Shown here piece after piece: positions 16,948-24,392 of a stretch of DNA of 64,000 bases. Source of the stretch: an uncultured Blautia sp. (GTDB lineage Bacteria; Bacillota; Clostridia; Lachnospirales; Lachnospiraceae). The notes below the pieces were generated by a model, which had not been told where the DNA came from, searched no databases, and saw nothing but the letters and a program-made list of their open reading frames with translations. The first letter of the stretch is position 1. The number at the start of each line of letters is the position of its first letter. The DNA is taken from positions 1-64,000 of the forward strand of contig CATXEA010000019.1 in NCBI GenBank assembly GCA_958367245.1. The letters run 5' to 3'. The translations under genes were made by a program, and so were the position numbers.

Positions 16948-17721
16948 TTAATTTACCGGAGTTCCATTCTCCGTTACATATTTTAAAGCCTGTACTGCAT
17001 TTGCAATGGCCGCCTCTTCCAGAACTGCGCTTCCCAGATCTCCCAGATCAAGGGTAATTGTTCCATCCTCATTAGGAATCGCTTCAAACCCGAGAGACAT
17101 CTCCGAAACCTCATCTGTGATGGTAATGATGTTGCTTTCCTCATCGTACGTTCCCTCTCCGATAAAGCTGCAGTAATTGTCGTCCTGATCGATCACAAGC
17201 ACAGAACAAAATGTTCCGTCCTCGTTTGCCGCGTAAACAAAAGTTTCACCGGAATCTGTTTCCCCTTTGTAGCACTCTGTTAAAAGTTGTCCCATTTCCT
17301 GATAAACTTCATTGTAGTCTTCATCTTCTCCACTTCCTTCATATGGGACAAGAGTGGAAAAAAGTTCTCCGCTTTCATCGTAGAGTTCCAGTACGTTCTC
17401 TTCTGTATTTGCAATTACTTCATAGGTAATCGGCTCATCACCGGTTCCAAAATCCAGAGCCAGCGCTGTCGTTTCTCCGTCTGTCACAAGGGCATATCCG
17501 CCCAGTACATCTTCCTGTTCCTCCTGCCACTGCCCGAAGAAAGTATTGTCAGCGTAGAAGCCATAAATGTCTCCCACCGCGTCCTGCCACAATCCCAACA
17601 TAGCGTCGGAAATTTCTTCCACTCCGCTGTCTTCTGCTTCTGCGGCTGCAGCCGGCACCGGCATCGCTCCAATCATTGCTGCTGCACAAATTCCTACCAT
17701 TACCTTTCTCCAAATCTTCAT
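16948..17721 (-). CDS. Secreted protein of unknown function
   Basis: 257 residues from ATG 17721. A signal peptide is clear (MKIWRKVMVGICAAAMIGAM, cleavage near AAAA-EA at about 28). The mature protein is highly acidic and made of short beta blocks such as LGLWQDAVGDIYGFYADNTF and GTFCSVLVIDQDDNYCSF, which look like two lipocalin-like or DUF-type halves; no enzyme motif is visible. It diverges from the LytTR regulator, with 270 bases between them, so it could be a target, but this is only location-based. The start codon is uncertain: an ATG four codons upstream also exists. Confidence 0.6.
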   Translation of the reverse strand: MKIWRKVMVGICAAAMIGAMPVPAAAAEAEDSGVEEISDAMLGLWQDAVGDIYGFYADNTFFGQWQEEQEDVLGGYALVTDGETTALALDFGTGDEPITYEVIANTEENVLELYDESGELFSTLVPYEGSGEDEDYNEVYQEMGQLLTECYKGETDSGETFVYAANEDGTFCSVLVIDQDDNYCSFIGEGTYDEESNIITITDEVSEMSLGFEAIPNEDGTITLDLGDLGSAVLEEAAIANAVQALKYVTENGTPVN

Positions 17722-17925
17722 TCTTTGCACCATTCCTTTCCGGTTTATTTTTTCGCAATACCCAAAATCTTCTGAATCTTGCTGTTATGTTATGAATATA
17801 TACATTCTTTTCACAGAATTCAATAGACCTGTGTCCAGATAACAGTTTTCGTGATTTCTGGACAGATGTATCACGGTCTCTTACATTCGCGGCAGCGTTA
17901 TGCAGGCTGCCGCACAAATACACTT

Positions 17926-17954
17926 TTGACAAGAACCCGGTTCTGTCTTATAAT
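17926..17954 (+). promoter_or_regulatory. Perfect sigma-A promoter of the LytTR gene with central palindrome
   Basis: TTGACA (17926-17931), 17-base spacer, TATAAT (17949-17954): both hexamers match consensus fully. The spacer contains AGAACC-C-GGTTCT (17932-17944), a perfect 6-base inverted repeat lying exactly between the boxes. A repressor or an autoregulating response regulator could bind there. Confidence 0.85.
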
Positions 17955-17995
17955 ATTTACGCAACACCAGTCGATTTTTTTAACGGAGGATGACA

Positions 17996-18709
17996 TTGAA
18001 TATTGCAGTAATAGATGATGTGTGCGAGGATCTTCTGAGAATCAGAAAAGATCTGATTTCCATATATAAAGAGTGCAGCACAGAGGTACAGATCCAGCTT
18101 TTTAAGAGCGCAGAACAGTTTTTCCGCGGTTATGCCCCGGGAAGTTTCCAGCTCATTATCCTTGACATTTACATGAATGGCATGAGCGGCATGGATGCAG
18201 CAAAAAAAATAAGGGAAAGCGGAGACCAATGTGACCTCATTTTCATTACAGACAGTGATTCCTACGCCGTACAAAGCTACGACGTACATGCCGCCTATTA
18301 TATGCTGAAGCCCTATAGCGCAGCCCGCCTTGCCGAAATCCTTTCTGCACTGCAGACAAGAAATGCCGGACAGTCCAGATATATTGAGTTGATTTCAGAC
18401 CGAATTCCCGTTCGCATCCCCATTCGCAGCATCCTGTATGCCGACACCTACAAGAACGCAGTCCAGCTTCATACAGATGCAGGACTCGTCCGTTCCTACA
18501 TAACCTTCCATGAACTCGAAGAACGTATTTCCGGAATCCCCTGCTTTTTATCCTGTTATCGCGGATGTATCGTAAATATGGACCGAATCCTTAAAGCAAC
18601 AGAGGATGGGTTTCTTCTTGATAATATGGAGAATATTGCTATCCGCAAGAGAGGAGCCAACCAGATAAAAAAAGCATATCTGGAATATCTTTTTTCTTCC
18701 GGATCCTGA
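17996..18709 (+). CDS. LytTR response regulator
   Basis: 238 residues, AgrA/LytR type. Receiver domain 1-118 with acidic pocket (NIAVIDDV), phospho-acceptor aspartate in IILDIYMNGMSG and the lysine in LKPY; then a LytTR DNA-binding domain (about 130-238: IPIRSILYADTYKNAVQLHT, then FLSCYRGCIVNMDRI). I prefer the TTG at 17996: GGAGG sits 6 bases before it, whereas the ATG at 17990 immediately follows GGAGG with no spacer. The partner is probably the GHKL kinase encoded on the other strand; both 3' ends meet at one hairpin. Confidence 0.9.
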   Translation: MNIAVIDDVCEDLLRIRKDLISIYKECSTEVQIQLFKSAEQFFRGYAPGSFQLIILDIYMNGMSGMDAAKKIRESGDQCDLIFITDSDSYAVQSYDVHAAYYMLKPYSAARLAEILSALQTRNAGQSRYIELISDRIPVRIPIRSILYADTYKNAVQLHTDAGLVRSYITFHELEERISGIPCFLSCYRGCIVNMDRILKATEDGFLLDNMENIAIRKRGANQIKKAYLEYLFSSGS

Positions 18710-18711
18710 AA

Positions 18712-18750
18712 CAGACAGCCGCCCGGCATCGGACGGCTGTCTGCTTTTTT
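18712..18750. terminator. Terminator between response regulator and kinase genes
   Basis: CAGACAGCCG (18712-18721) and CGGCTGTCTG (18734-18743) with a short inner pairing, then T6 on the plus strand. It ends at the stop codon of the converging kinase gene; the minus-strand T-run is weak. Confidence 0.88.
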
Positions 18751-20647
18751 ATTCCAGCGGCAAAACCACTTTCGCCCTGAAAATCCCATTTTCTGCTGTA
18801 AAATCTGACAATCCCCCATAGAGTTCTGCCGTCTTCTGAACCGATTCGGTTCCCGTTCCCATCCCTTTATGCTTTGTGGAATAAAAAAGTTTTCCTTTTC
18901 TGTGTACCTCATTAAAACAGGTGTTGGAAATTTCAATGAGCAACATCCTGTTCTTTATCCTTATTTCGGTTTTCACAACCGTCTCTGCCCCTATTGTTCC
19001 CAGCGAGACTGCTTCCACTGCATTCTCCAGCAAATTCCCCAGTATCCTGCAAAGCTCCATATCCGGAATTTTAAGCTTCTCCGGTAGATCCGCACTGCAT
19101 TCAAATGACGTTCCCAAACGCTCCAGAAGCCCTGCATAGTAATAAAGCACTGCATCTGCCGCCATGTTCCTGCAAAAAGCAATCCGCTCTTTCAGCGGTG
19201 CCCCCTCAGCCGCATATTCTTTCAGATAATCAAGGAGTCTGTCATAGTCTTTCTCTCTCGCATAAGCGTAAACAGTCCTCATATGGTGGCGAAGATCATG
19301 ACGAACCCTGTTAATTTCGTCAATCTTTTTGTTCAGCTCTTCATAATGCTGTGTCTGCATCAAAAGCTTCTGTTCCATTCCCCTGCTACGTTCCTCATAT
19401 GTAAGCCTGAATATATAGGCTCCCGCGAGTTCTTTCCAAAGAACTGTTCCTATAAACACAATGAAAACAATTCCGCCGATTTCCGCAAACCAGCCGCCGA
19501 GCAATGGCTCATACAACTTCCAGATTCTGTCTGCTGCCAAAGAACATGCATAAAATACCGTGCCTGTCAACAGAAGATCGCAGGATCTTTGTTTCGAATA
19601 ACGGAACATTTTTTCTACAAGATAAATAACGGTTCCCCATTTCATCACATCTGACAGTCTCGACAAAAGATACAGTCTCTCAGCAGATTGTACCCTGCCC
19701 AAAAAGAGTTCTTCCACAGACAAAAAAATGCTCAGTATAGCAGCGGCTGTGGCTGTAACAACGGCAGATTTCCCCTGTGCCCCCAAAATCTTATGCTGAA
19801 GAAGAATCAGAAGCGGCAGCATAAAATAATAGCAAAGCCCTTCCAGCGCATACCACGGCTGCGGCTCCACACTGAAATACATATGGAACACCGGATATCC
19901 CGTATATCCTGCCACACAGATGCAGATCAGGCAAAACAGCCCCAACTCTGTTCTTCGCGTTTTCAGAAACATATATCCGGCAAAAACCAAAACAAAAAAA
20001 ATAAGCGAAAGAATAAAAATTCCTGCAAAAAGTCTGGCTCCGCGACGCAGGTTAACCTGAAAAGGTTTTCCAAGGATCGGAACATACTGAATCCCGGAAT
20101 AAGGTGCATTCTTATCTGTTACCGCAATCATAATTTCCGTAAGACCGCCGCTTTCAAATGTAAACATTCTGTTCTGTATTCTCGCCTCAAAATTTTCCGG
20201 ATCCGGATTTCCCATTTCCCCTGTCAGCTCTCCGTTTACATACAATCTGTACGCCGAAAAAACTTCATCCAGAACAATCCCGTAGGTTTGCTTTTCTTCC
20301 GGAAATACGGCAAGAAGACGATATGTCCCGCTTCCAAAAGGAGATTTTTTTCCATTTCCCATATCCATCCCCCCGTATTCCCCAATTGAAATATATCTTC
20401 GATAAAAGGTATCCCTGTTTTCTCTGTGCATTTGCGGCGTCAGGAGCACATCCGGATAATACTCCCATTCTCCGGAGAGATAATAAACAGTATCTTCATT
20501 TCCATCCGCATATAAAATGCCCTGAATTGCCTTATTCTCCTTTGTTGTATATTTATTGTTACAGGAATAAAGCAGATAAAAAAAAGCCATAGAAAAAATA
20601 ATCGTAACGACCACAATAATAATGGAATAATTCCTGTTCTTCTTAAT
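18749..20647 (-). CDS. Seven-helix GHKL sensor histidine kinase (7TMR-DISM-like)
   Basis: About 632 residues. Order: N-terminal helix, an extracellular jelly-roll like that of family 2 glycosidases (FSAYRLYVNGELTGEMG, with a preceding GTYRLLAVFP), seven membrane helices, then a cytoplasmic kinase with HDLRHHMRT (phospho-acceptor His), ENAVEAV and GMGTGTESVQ of the ATP lid. It probably senses a cell-surface or carbohydrate ligand and phosphorylates the LytTR regulator. The first canonical codon is GTG at 20614, but AAGGAGG sits eight bases before ATT at 20647, giving IKKNRNYSIII ahead of the helix and a one-base overlap with the upstream stop. I set the start there. Confidence 0.85.
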   Translation of the reverse strand: MKKNRNYSIIIVVVTIIFSMAFFYLLYSCNNKYTTKENKAIQGILYADGNEDTVYYLSGEWEYYPDVLLTPQMHRENRDTFYRRYISIGEYGGMDMGNGKKSPFGSGTYRLLAVFPEEKQTYGIVLDEVFSAYRLYVNGELTGEMGNPDPENFEARIQNRMFTFESGGLTEIMIAVTDKNAPYSGIQYVPILGKPFQVNLRRGARLFAGIFILSLIFFVLVFAGYMFLKTRRTELGLFCLICICVAGYTGYPVFHMYFSVEPQPWYALEGLCYYFMLPLLILLQHKILGAQGKSAVVTATAAAILSIFLSVEELFLGRVQSAERLYLLSRLSDVMKWGTVIYLVEKMFRYSKQRSCDLLLTGTVFYACSLAADRIWKLYEPLLGGWFAEIGGIVFIVFIGTVLWKELAGAYIFRLTYEERSRGMEQKLLMQTQHYEELNKKIDEINRVRHDLRHHMRTVYAYAREKDYDRLLDYLKEYAAEGAPLKERIAFCRNMAADAVLYYYAGLLERLGTSFECSADLPEKLKIPDMELCRILGNLLENAVEAVSLGTIGAETVVKTEIRIKNRMLLIEISNTCFNEVHRKGKLFYSTKHKGMGTGTESVQKTAELYGGLSDFTAENGIFRAKVVLPLE

Positions 20648-22805
20648 CTTCTCCGCCTCCTTTTCCAGTGAAAAGCCCTTTTTTTCTTTTACACTTCCAG
20701 AATACGATAAATGTTCCTGTTGCAGCCAGACACAGGAAGATTACTTCTCTGTCTGAAATCTCCCTTCGCTTTTGAGTTGTTGTTTTTTCTGTTTCAGTCT
20801 CTTTTTCTTCATCTTCCGAAGTTCCCGTCTCATCAGTATCCTCTGCCTCTCCGGAACTGCCTTCCAGAAAAAAATCCCCTGTAGCATTCAAAAAAACAAG
20901 CATACGATTTTCCTCTGAAAGATAACTGCTCTTACATAAGGTTCCTTCTCCATCTGAGACTTTTATTTCTTCCGGTTCGCCTCCCACATCAAAAAGCTCA
21001 AGAGACATTTCCATTTTTGCTCCAGAAATTTCCACTATTTCTTCACCACGCACAAAAATCCGGACAGCAAATCCCGTATCTCCGATTTCGTAAATGCTGA
21101 TCTGAAGTTCTTCCTCTTCCCCTATCCCCCAGCCTGCAGCGGTCTCAGACGGCAAAAACAGAGACATTCCGTTTTTTTCAAACACAAGGAAATCCCCCGA
21201 CTCCTTCCGCATAAGTGCAAGCCTTTTTCCGCTCAGTACAGTTGTCTTATCCGTTACAATCTCCGTTACTGTTTCTGCACTCCGGCTTTCTGTCTGCTGC
21301 AGAACTTCATCTCCATTGCCTTCACTTTGATCGTCGTCATTTCCGCCTCTGTCATTTTCTTCGTTGTATGCAGATACCTCCTTACATACTTCCTCATTCT
21401 GAACATCATTGTTTTTTTCATCCATCTGCACAATGGCCGGAAGATTTTTTTCATCCCTGTCCGAGAAATTTCTGCCGGTCATATTCCCCTTTGCAAGGAA
21501 ACTTCCGTTATAAACAAATGAATAAATCCCGCTGCTTCCTTTTGGATGCACCATACAGATACTATACCTGTTCCCCTTTTCAAAAATAACGCTGCTGATT
21601 ATCTCTATTCCTTCCTCACCGTCGTTTTTTCTGATTCCACCTTCCTCTTCCCTGACCTTACGGTAGGAACCCTGATTCTTTTTCACATAGATTTCGATAT
21701 ATCCTTTTTCTTCCTCCGTAAAACCATCCAGGATTACAGGAAAAAAAATCGTATTGTCAGTCGGCATGTAATAGGTATTGATCTGAGGATCTTCTTTTTT
21801 CTGAACAGATATGTACACACTGATTTCAGGAAGCTTCAGCCCGTCTCCGAATCTGTAGCCCTCCGGACTTTGAAATTCTCCTTTCACCTTGTATACGCCT
21901 GGCTTTTTCCGATTTACCGCCCCCGTATCCCATTTCACCTTCAGAACCAGCGCCGGATTTTCAGGTGTATCTTCAAATTCTTTCGACGTACTTCCTAAAA
22001 TCCAGAAATCCTCCAACTGATTTAAAATCGGATCGAAGCTTTCTCCGGGCTGTATGGCAAACGCCCGGCATCTTTCCAGATTCTTTTCTCCTTCCCAGGA
22101 CAAAATTGTCGAAGCCCTGTTTGATCCTCCCAATTCCAGTGTCCCCTTCCGGTATCCCAGAATTTCTAACGTATCATGTTCTGTGTAAAGAAATCTCAGA
22201 ATTTTCGTCATTGATGTACCATAAGTCACGGCAAGCTCATAGATATTTCCGGAAATCATTGCCCGATCCGAAAGATAAAGCCCGTCGCGTTCACAAAGGG
22301 CATATTCTTCAAGAGATACCCAAAATCCCCCTTGTCTTTTCAGATATCCATGCATATCTGTATTTTCTCTGTCGAGCCACGAAAATACAAACACTCCTGC
22401 AGAACTCATTTTATAATATGCATTGATTTCCGGCATATCTTTTTTCTGCACGGAAACACTGGCATACACAGCCGGAACTGAAACCCCCGGTTTCAGACTG
22501 TACCCTTCCGGAATTTCCATTTTTCCTGTTACCCGATACACGCCGACTCTGTCCGTATTTACCGCGCGTAAATCCCATCGGATCGGAAGTGTGGCATCTC
22601 CCCCATGAGAAAGATATACTTTATAACTTTCCTTCCCCAGAATTTCATATGCTTTCGCAAGACTTCCATATTCCTGAATAACCGCCACCGGAATATCAGC
22701 AGGCGACTGTACTTCTTTGATCTCATCGCCCTGTGCATAGACTTTCTTTCCCAACAGACATAGCATAACTGCCAAAATCAACAAAACTTTTCCTTTTACT
22801 TTCAT
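20643..22805 (-). CDS. Surface protein with two homologous repeats and C-terminal anchor
   Basis: 720 residues. Signal peptide at 1-24 (KVLLILAVMLCLLG), two copies of an Ig-like unit at about 75-131 and 290-346 (shared: WD..AVN....GVY.V.G...PEGY....G...P....VSVQKK..P.IN.YY), a long acidic Glu/Asp/Ser/Thr linker (about 470-540 and 645-685), one membrane helix near 688-705 and a basic tail. No LPXTG motif, so it is held by the helix. Overlaps the kinase start by a few bases; they form one operon. I do not recognise the family; a binding or sensing partner of the kinase is inferred from coupling only. Confidence 0.8.
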   Translation of the reverse strand: MKVKGKVLLILAVMLCLLGKKVYAQGDEIKEVQSPADIPVAVIQEYGSLAKAYEILGKESYKVYLSHGGDATLPIRWDLRAVNTDRVGVYRVTGKMEIPEGYSLKPGVSVPAVYASVSVQKKDMPEINAYYKMSSAGVFVFSWLDRENTDMHGYLKRQGGFWVSLEEYALCERDGLYLSDRAMISGNIYELAVTYGTSMTKILRFLYTEHDTLEILGYRKGTLELGGSNRASTILSWEGEKNLERCRAFAIQPGESFDPILNQLEDFWILGSTSKEFEDTPENPALVLKVKWDTGAVNRKKPGVYKVKGEFQSPEGYRFGDGLKLPEISVYISVQKKEDPQINTYYMPTDNTIFFPVILDGFTEEEKGYIEIYVKKNQGSYRKVREEEGGIRKNDGEEGIEIISSVIFEKGNRYSICMVHPKGSSGIYSFVYNGSFLAKGNMTGRNFSDRDEKNLPAIVQMDEKNNDVQNEEVCKEVSAYNEENDRGGNDDDQSEGNGDEVLQQTESRSAETVTEIVTDKTTVLSGKRLALMRKESGDFLVFEKNGMSLFLPSETAAGWGIGEEEELQISIYEIGDTGFAVRIFVRGEEIVEISGAKMEMSLELFDVGGEPEEIKVSDGEGTLCKSSYLSEENRMLVFLNATGDFFLEGSSGEAEDTDETGTSEDEEKETETEKTTTQKRREISDREVIFLCLAATGTFIVFWKCKRKKGLFTGKGGGED

Positions 22806-22952
22806 ACCTTCACCCCTCCTGTATTCCTATAATCCCAGAATATACTTTTTATTTTATCAATACAAGAGACCTTGTGTAAAATGCAGTATTTCATGTCAAA
22901 AGGTATCATTATTCACTTCGTTCACAGCAATGGATTTTTTGTATAAAAAAAG

Positions 22953-22978
22953 ACCGGAAATCAATTCTGATTTCCGGT
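22953..22978 (-). terminator. Original terminator of the tRNA-Pro unit
   Basis: ACCGGAAATCA (22953-22963) and TGATTTCCGGT (22968-22978), perfect 11-base stem with a four-base loop and a long T-run on the minus strand. It follows the 3' tRNA fragment at 22991-23027 by 12 bases and was presumably displaced from the tRNA-Pro gene by the inserted element. Confidence 0.9.
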
Positions 22979-22990
22979 ACCCCTGCCAAG

Positions 22991-23027
22991 AGTCGAAGCG
23001 ACGGGATTCGAACCCACGACCTCTGCG
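22991..23027. repeat. Attachment site copy (3' fragment of tRNA-Pro)
   Basis: 37 bases identical to 24158-24194, comprising the T-arm, 3' acceptor strand and part of the anticodon arm of tRNA-Pro. It is not a functional tRNA because the 5' half is missing. Confidence 0.88.
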
Positions 23028-23082
23028 GCAATAAGACATGGAAAAGTATTGAAAATTACGGGAAAATGAAAGACAGGGAAAT

Positions 23083-23102
23083 AAGGTAACCCTAAAGGTA
23101 AC
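23083..23102. repeat. Tandem AAGGTAAC repeats near left end of the element
   Basis: AAGGTAAC at 23083-23090 and 23095-23102 (12-base period), matched at the opposite end by GTAACAC repeats at 24096-24112. This resembles arm-type integrase binding sites, which is inference. Confidence 0.4.
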
Positions 23103-23362
23103 ACACTATTTAGAAAGGAGATTCTGGACTTCTGTATATTCAGTTTTAATGTAAGGTCATTCGTGTAGTGACTATACATTAGCATTGAATTTTTCTTAGA
23201 TGATAAAAAGTCAAACTCTATACACCTATCTCTGATTTCCTCTCATTTTAAATAACTTTTTTATTTTAGAGTTTACCACACTTAAAATCAATAGATATTA
23301 CGCCCCAAAAAAGTTTCATAGCTTTTTGATTTGATACTACTGTTTATCTTTGAATTTGCATC

Positions 23363-23391
23363 TTGAGAAAAAGACAAGAATATGCTATAGT
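23363..23391 (+). promoter_or_regulatory. Promoter of the antitoxin RNA
   Basis: TTGAGA (23363-23368), 17-base spacer, TATAGT (23386-23391). The predicted start near 23398 begins the sequence GGAACAACCG. Confidence 0.65.
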
Positions 23392-23397
23392 AAAGAA

Positions 23398-23490
23398 AAG
23401 GAACAACCGCCCACAAGGGGTTGACCAATTATTGGATTACATAGAAAATGCCACCCAAACTCGCCAAAGTTCTGAGGGTGGTTTTCTATG
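23398..23490 (+). ncRNA. Candidate antisense antitoxin RNA
   Basis: About 90 bases, from the promoter at 23363-23391 to the hairpin CATAGAAAATGCCACCC / GGGTGGTTTTCTATG (23440-23456 and 23476-23490). It converges on the toxin message and would overlap its 3' region, as RatA does for txpA. There is no open reading frame. Its first bases GGAACAACCG match the first bases of the predicted toxin message. Confidence 0.6.
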
Positions 23491-23500
23491 CCTTAAATTA

Positions 23501-23593
23501 TCAGTGACAAATCAAGTAAATGAATGTCAGCAGTGATAAAATGAACATGCCAAAAGACATGAGGTCTTTGAAATCGAAATGATTATTGTTCAT
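23501..23593 (-). CDS. Holin-like type I toxin (Hol_Tox/TxpA type), 30 residues
   Basis: MNNNHFDFKDLMSFGMFILS begins the peptide, which then continues LLTFIYLICH. The LMSFGMFILSLLT core is typical of short Firmicute toxic peptides that insert in the membrane. A GGGGGTGGTG Shine-Dalgarno lies just upstream; longer readings are possible but do not fit the family. A convergent small RNA ends at a shared hairpin, completing the type I toxin-antitoxin arrangement. Lies in the decayed element at tRNA-Pro, probably keeping it in place. Confidence 0.7.
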   Translation of the reverse strand: MNNNHFDFKDLMSFGMFILSLLTFIYLICH

Positions 23594-23657
23594 TAGCACC
23601 ACCCCCATTCTATGTAGAATAGAGGTCAGCCACCCTGTAACACGGTTGTTCCATGAT

Positions 23658-23686
23658 AGTGTAGCATAAATGACAAAAGCTGACAA
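23658..23686 (-). promoter_or_regulatory. Promoter of the toxin message
   Basis: Minus-strand TTGTCA (23681-23686), 17-base spacer, TACACT (23658-23663). The message would begin near 23651 with GGAACAACCG, the same ten bases as the antitoxin RNA, and has a leader of about 58 bases. Confidence 0.65.
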
Positions 23687-23841
23687 GCAACTCTTTAGCA
23701 TGGGTTTTGTATTATACAGGTTTCATAACTTTTAAAGATGCCTATTTTCTCTGGCGTGAAAACCAAGACCAGTTAGTATGTGAAAACTCTGTAACTAAGT
23801 ATAACACAGACTATACAAGGTTTTTCGAAAATGACCCGTTC

Positions 23842-23892
23842 CTAGTACAACGAATATAAATTAACTGCCATATTTAGTTTTCGTTGTACTAG
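23842..23892. repeat. Small palindromic insertion in the integrase remnant
   Basis: Perfect 13-base inverted ends CTAGTACAACGAA (23842-23854) and TTCGTTGTACTAG (23880-23892) around 25 bases. Taking CTAG as a 4-base target duplication, 43 bases begin TACAACGAA and end TTCGTTGTA; excising 47 bases restores the reading frame. It behaves like a miniature inverted-repeat insertion, but is unusually short. Confidence 0.6.
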
Positions 23893-24062
23893 ACATAGAA
23901 CTGGAGAAAATTATAGACGACACAAGAGTATACATGCATAGGACAATCAAACGGTTAGAACTTAGCAGGGAGACCGCAAGAAAGCTGTACGGCTACATAA
24001 AAAATACGGCCACTACTGTGAATATATCTTTACAAACGAAAAAACAGAATCCACGCACAAAA

Positions 24063-24149
24063 AAATCGAGGGTATTTTCAGAAATTAACAGGGAAGTAAC
24101 ACGCGGTAACACAAGCGCATGTTCTTGCTAAATCTGAAACCCTCGATTT
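24063..24149 (-). repeat. Long-armed hairpin beyond the intact tRNA-Pro
   Basis: AAATCGAGGGT (24063-24073) pairs with ACCCTCGATTT (24139-24149), supported by an inner pair of CTGAA/TTCAG type. On the minus strand the second arm leads into a T-run, so it could replace the lost terminator of tRNA-Pro; the loop of about 65 bases is large for this. Confidence 0.4.
24096..24112. repeat. Tandem GTAACAC repeats near right end of the element
   Basis: GTAACAC at 24096-24102 and 24106-24112 (10-base period), mirroring the GGTAAC repeats at 23083-23102. Candidate integrase arm sites; no direct evidence. Confidence 0.35.
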
Positions 24150-24157
24150 ATCTAAGT

Positions 24158-24194
24158 AGTCGAAGCGACGGGATTCGAACCCACGACCTCTGCG
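24158..24194. repeat. Attachment site copy inside tRNA-Pro
   Basis: 37 bases identical to 22991-23027; this is the 3' half of the intact tRNA-Pro and one end of the integrated element. Confidence 0.88.
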
Positions 24195-24233
24195 TCCCGA
24201 ACGCAGCGCTCTACCAAACTGAGCCACGCTTCG
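24160..24233 (-). tRNA. tRNA-Pro (anticodon CGG)
   Basis: 74 bases. Acceptor stem CGAAGCG/CGCTTCG, D-arm GCTC/GAGC, anticodon stem CTGCG/CGCAG with loop TTCGGGA giving anticodon CGG, and T-loop TTCGAAT. CCA is not encoded. It has a consensus promoter and was the insertion target of the decayed element. Confidence 0.95.
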
Positions 24234-24274
24234 ATTTGCATTTTAGCGAATGTCTCATCGCTGATGCATGAGTT

Positions 24275-24303
24275 ATTATAGGGCAGAAATTGTATTTTGT
24301 CAA
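24275..24303 (-). promoter_or_regulatory. Promoter of tRNA-Pro
   Basis: Minus-strand TTGACA (24298-24303), 17-base spacer, TATAAT (24275-24280): a perfect sigma-A promoter about 35 bases before the mature 5' end. Confidence 0.85.
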
Positions 24304-24392
24304 CATATTTTTTGAAATTTTTCAATTTTTTTTACATAATTTCGAAATGAGTAGAATATACATGAGTGAATGAATTTTATGGAGGCATTTTT

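Larger units (their letters stand above)
23707..24131 (+). pseudogene. Tyrosine integrase N-terminal remnant, interrupted
   Basis: Frame 1 (about 23707-23841) reads FKDAYFLWRENQDQLVCENS and then VTKYNTDYTRFFENDPF, the SAM-like N-terminal region of integrases. Frame 3 (from 23889) continues LDIELEKIIDDTRVYMHRTI and KRLELSRETARKLYGYIKN. The two join perfectly if the 47 bases at 23842-23888 are removed, so a short palindromic insertion broke the gene. The catalytic domain is absent and the rest of the sequence is unrelated. It lies next to the intact tRNA end, as expected for an integrase. Confidence 0.7.
22991..24194. mobile_element. Decayed integrated element at tRNA-Pro
   Basis: A 37-base exact duplication of the 3' part of tRNA-Pro brackets about 1.13 kb. 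Inside are a type I toxin-antitoxin locus, a truncated and interrupted tyrosine-integrase N-terminus next to the intact tRNA, tandem GGTAAC-type repeats near both ends, and no other gene. This is the pattern of an integrative element that inserted at a tRNA and then lost almost all cargo. The element supplied the 3' end of the intact tRNA, while the original 3' end with its terminator lies on the far side. Confidence 0.8.

Noticed and set aside
22961..23185. 74-codon minus-strand frame next to the surface protein gene
   Set aside because: It runs through the tRNA fragment at the attachment site, so it cannot be a real gene.
23934..24131. 65-codon plus-strand gene before tRNA-Pro
   Set aside because: It is the second half of an interrupted integrase, not an independent gene; ATG has no ribosome site.
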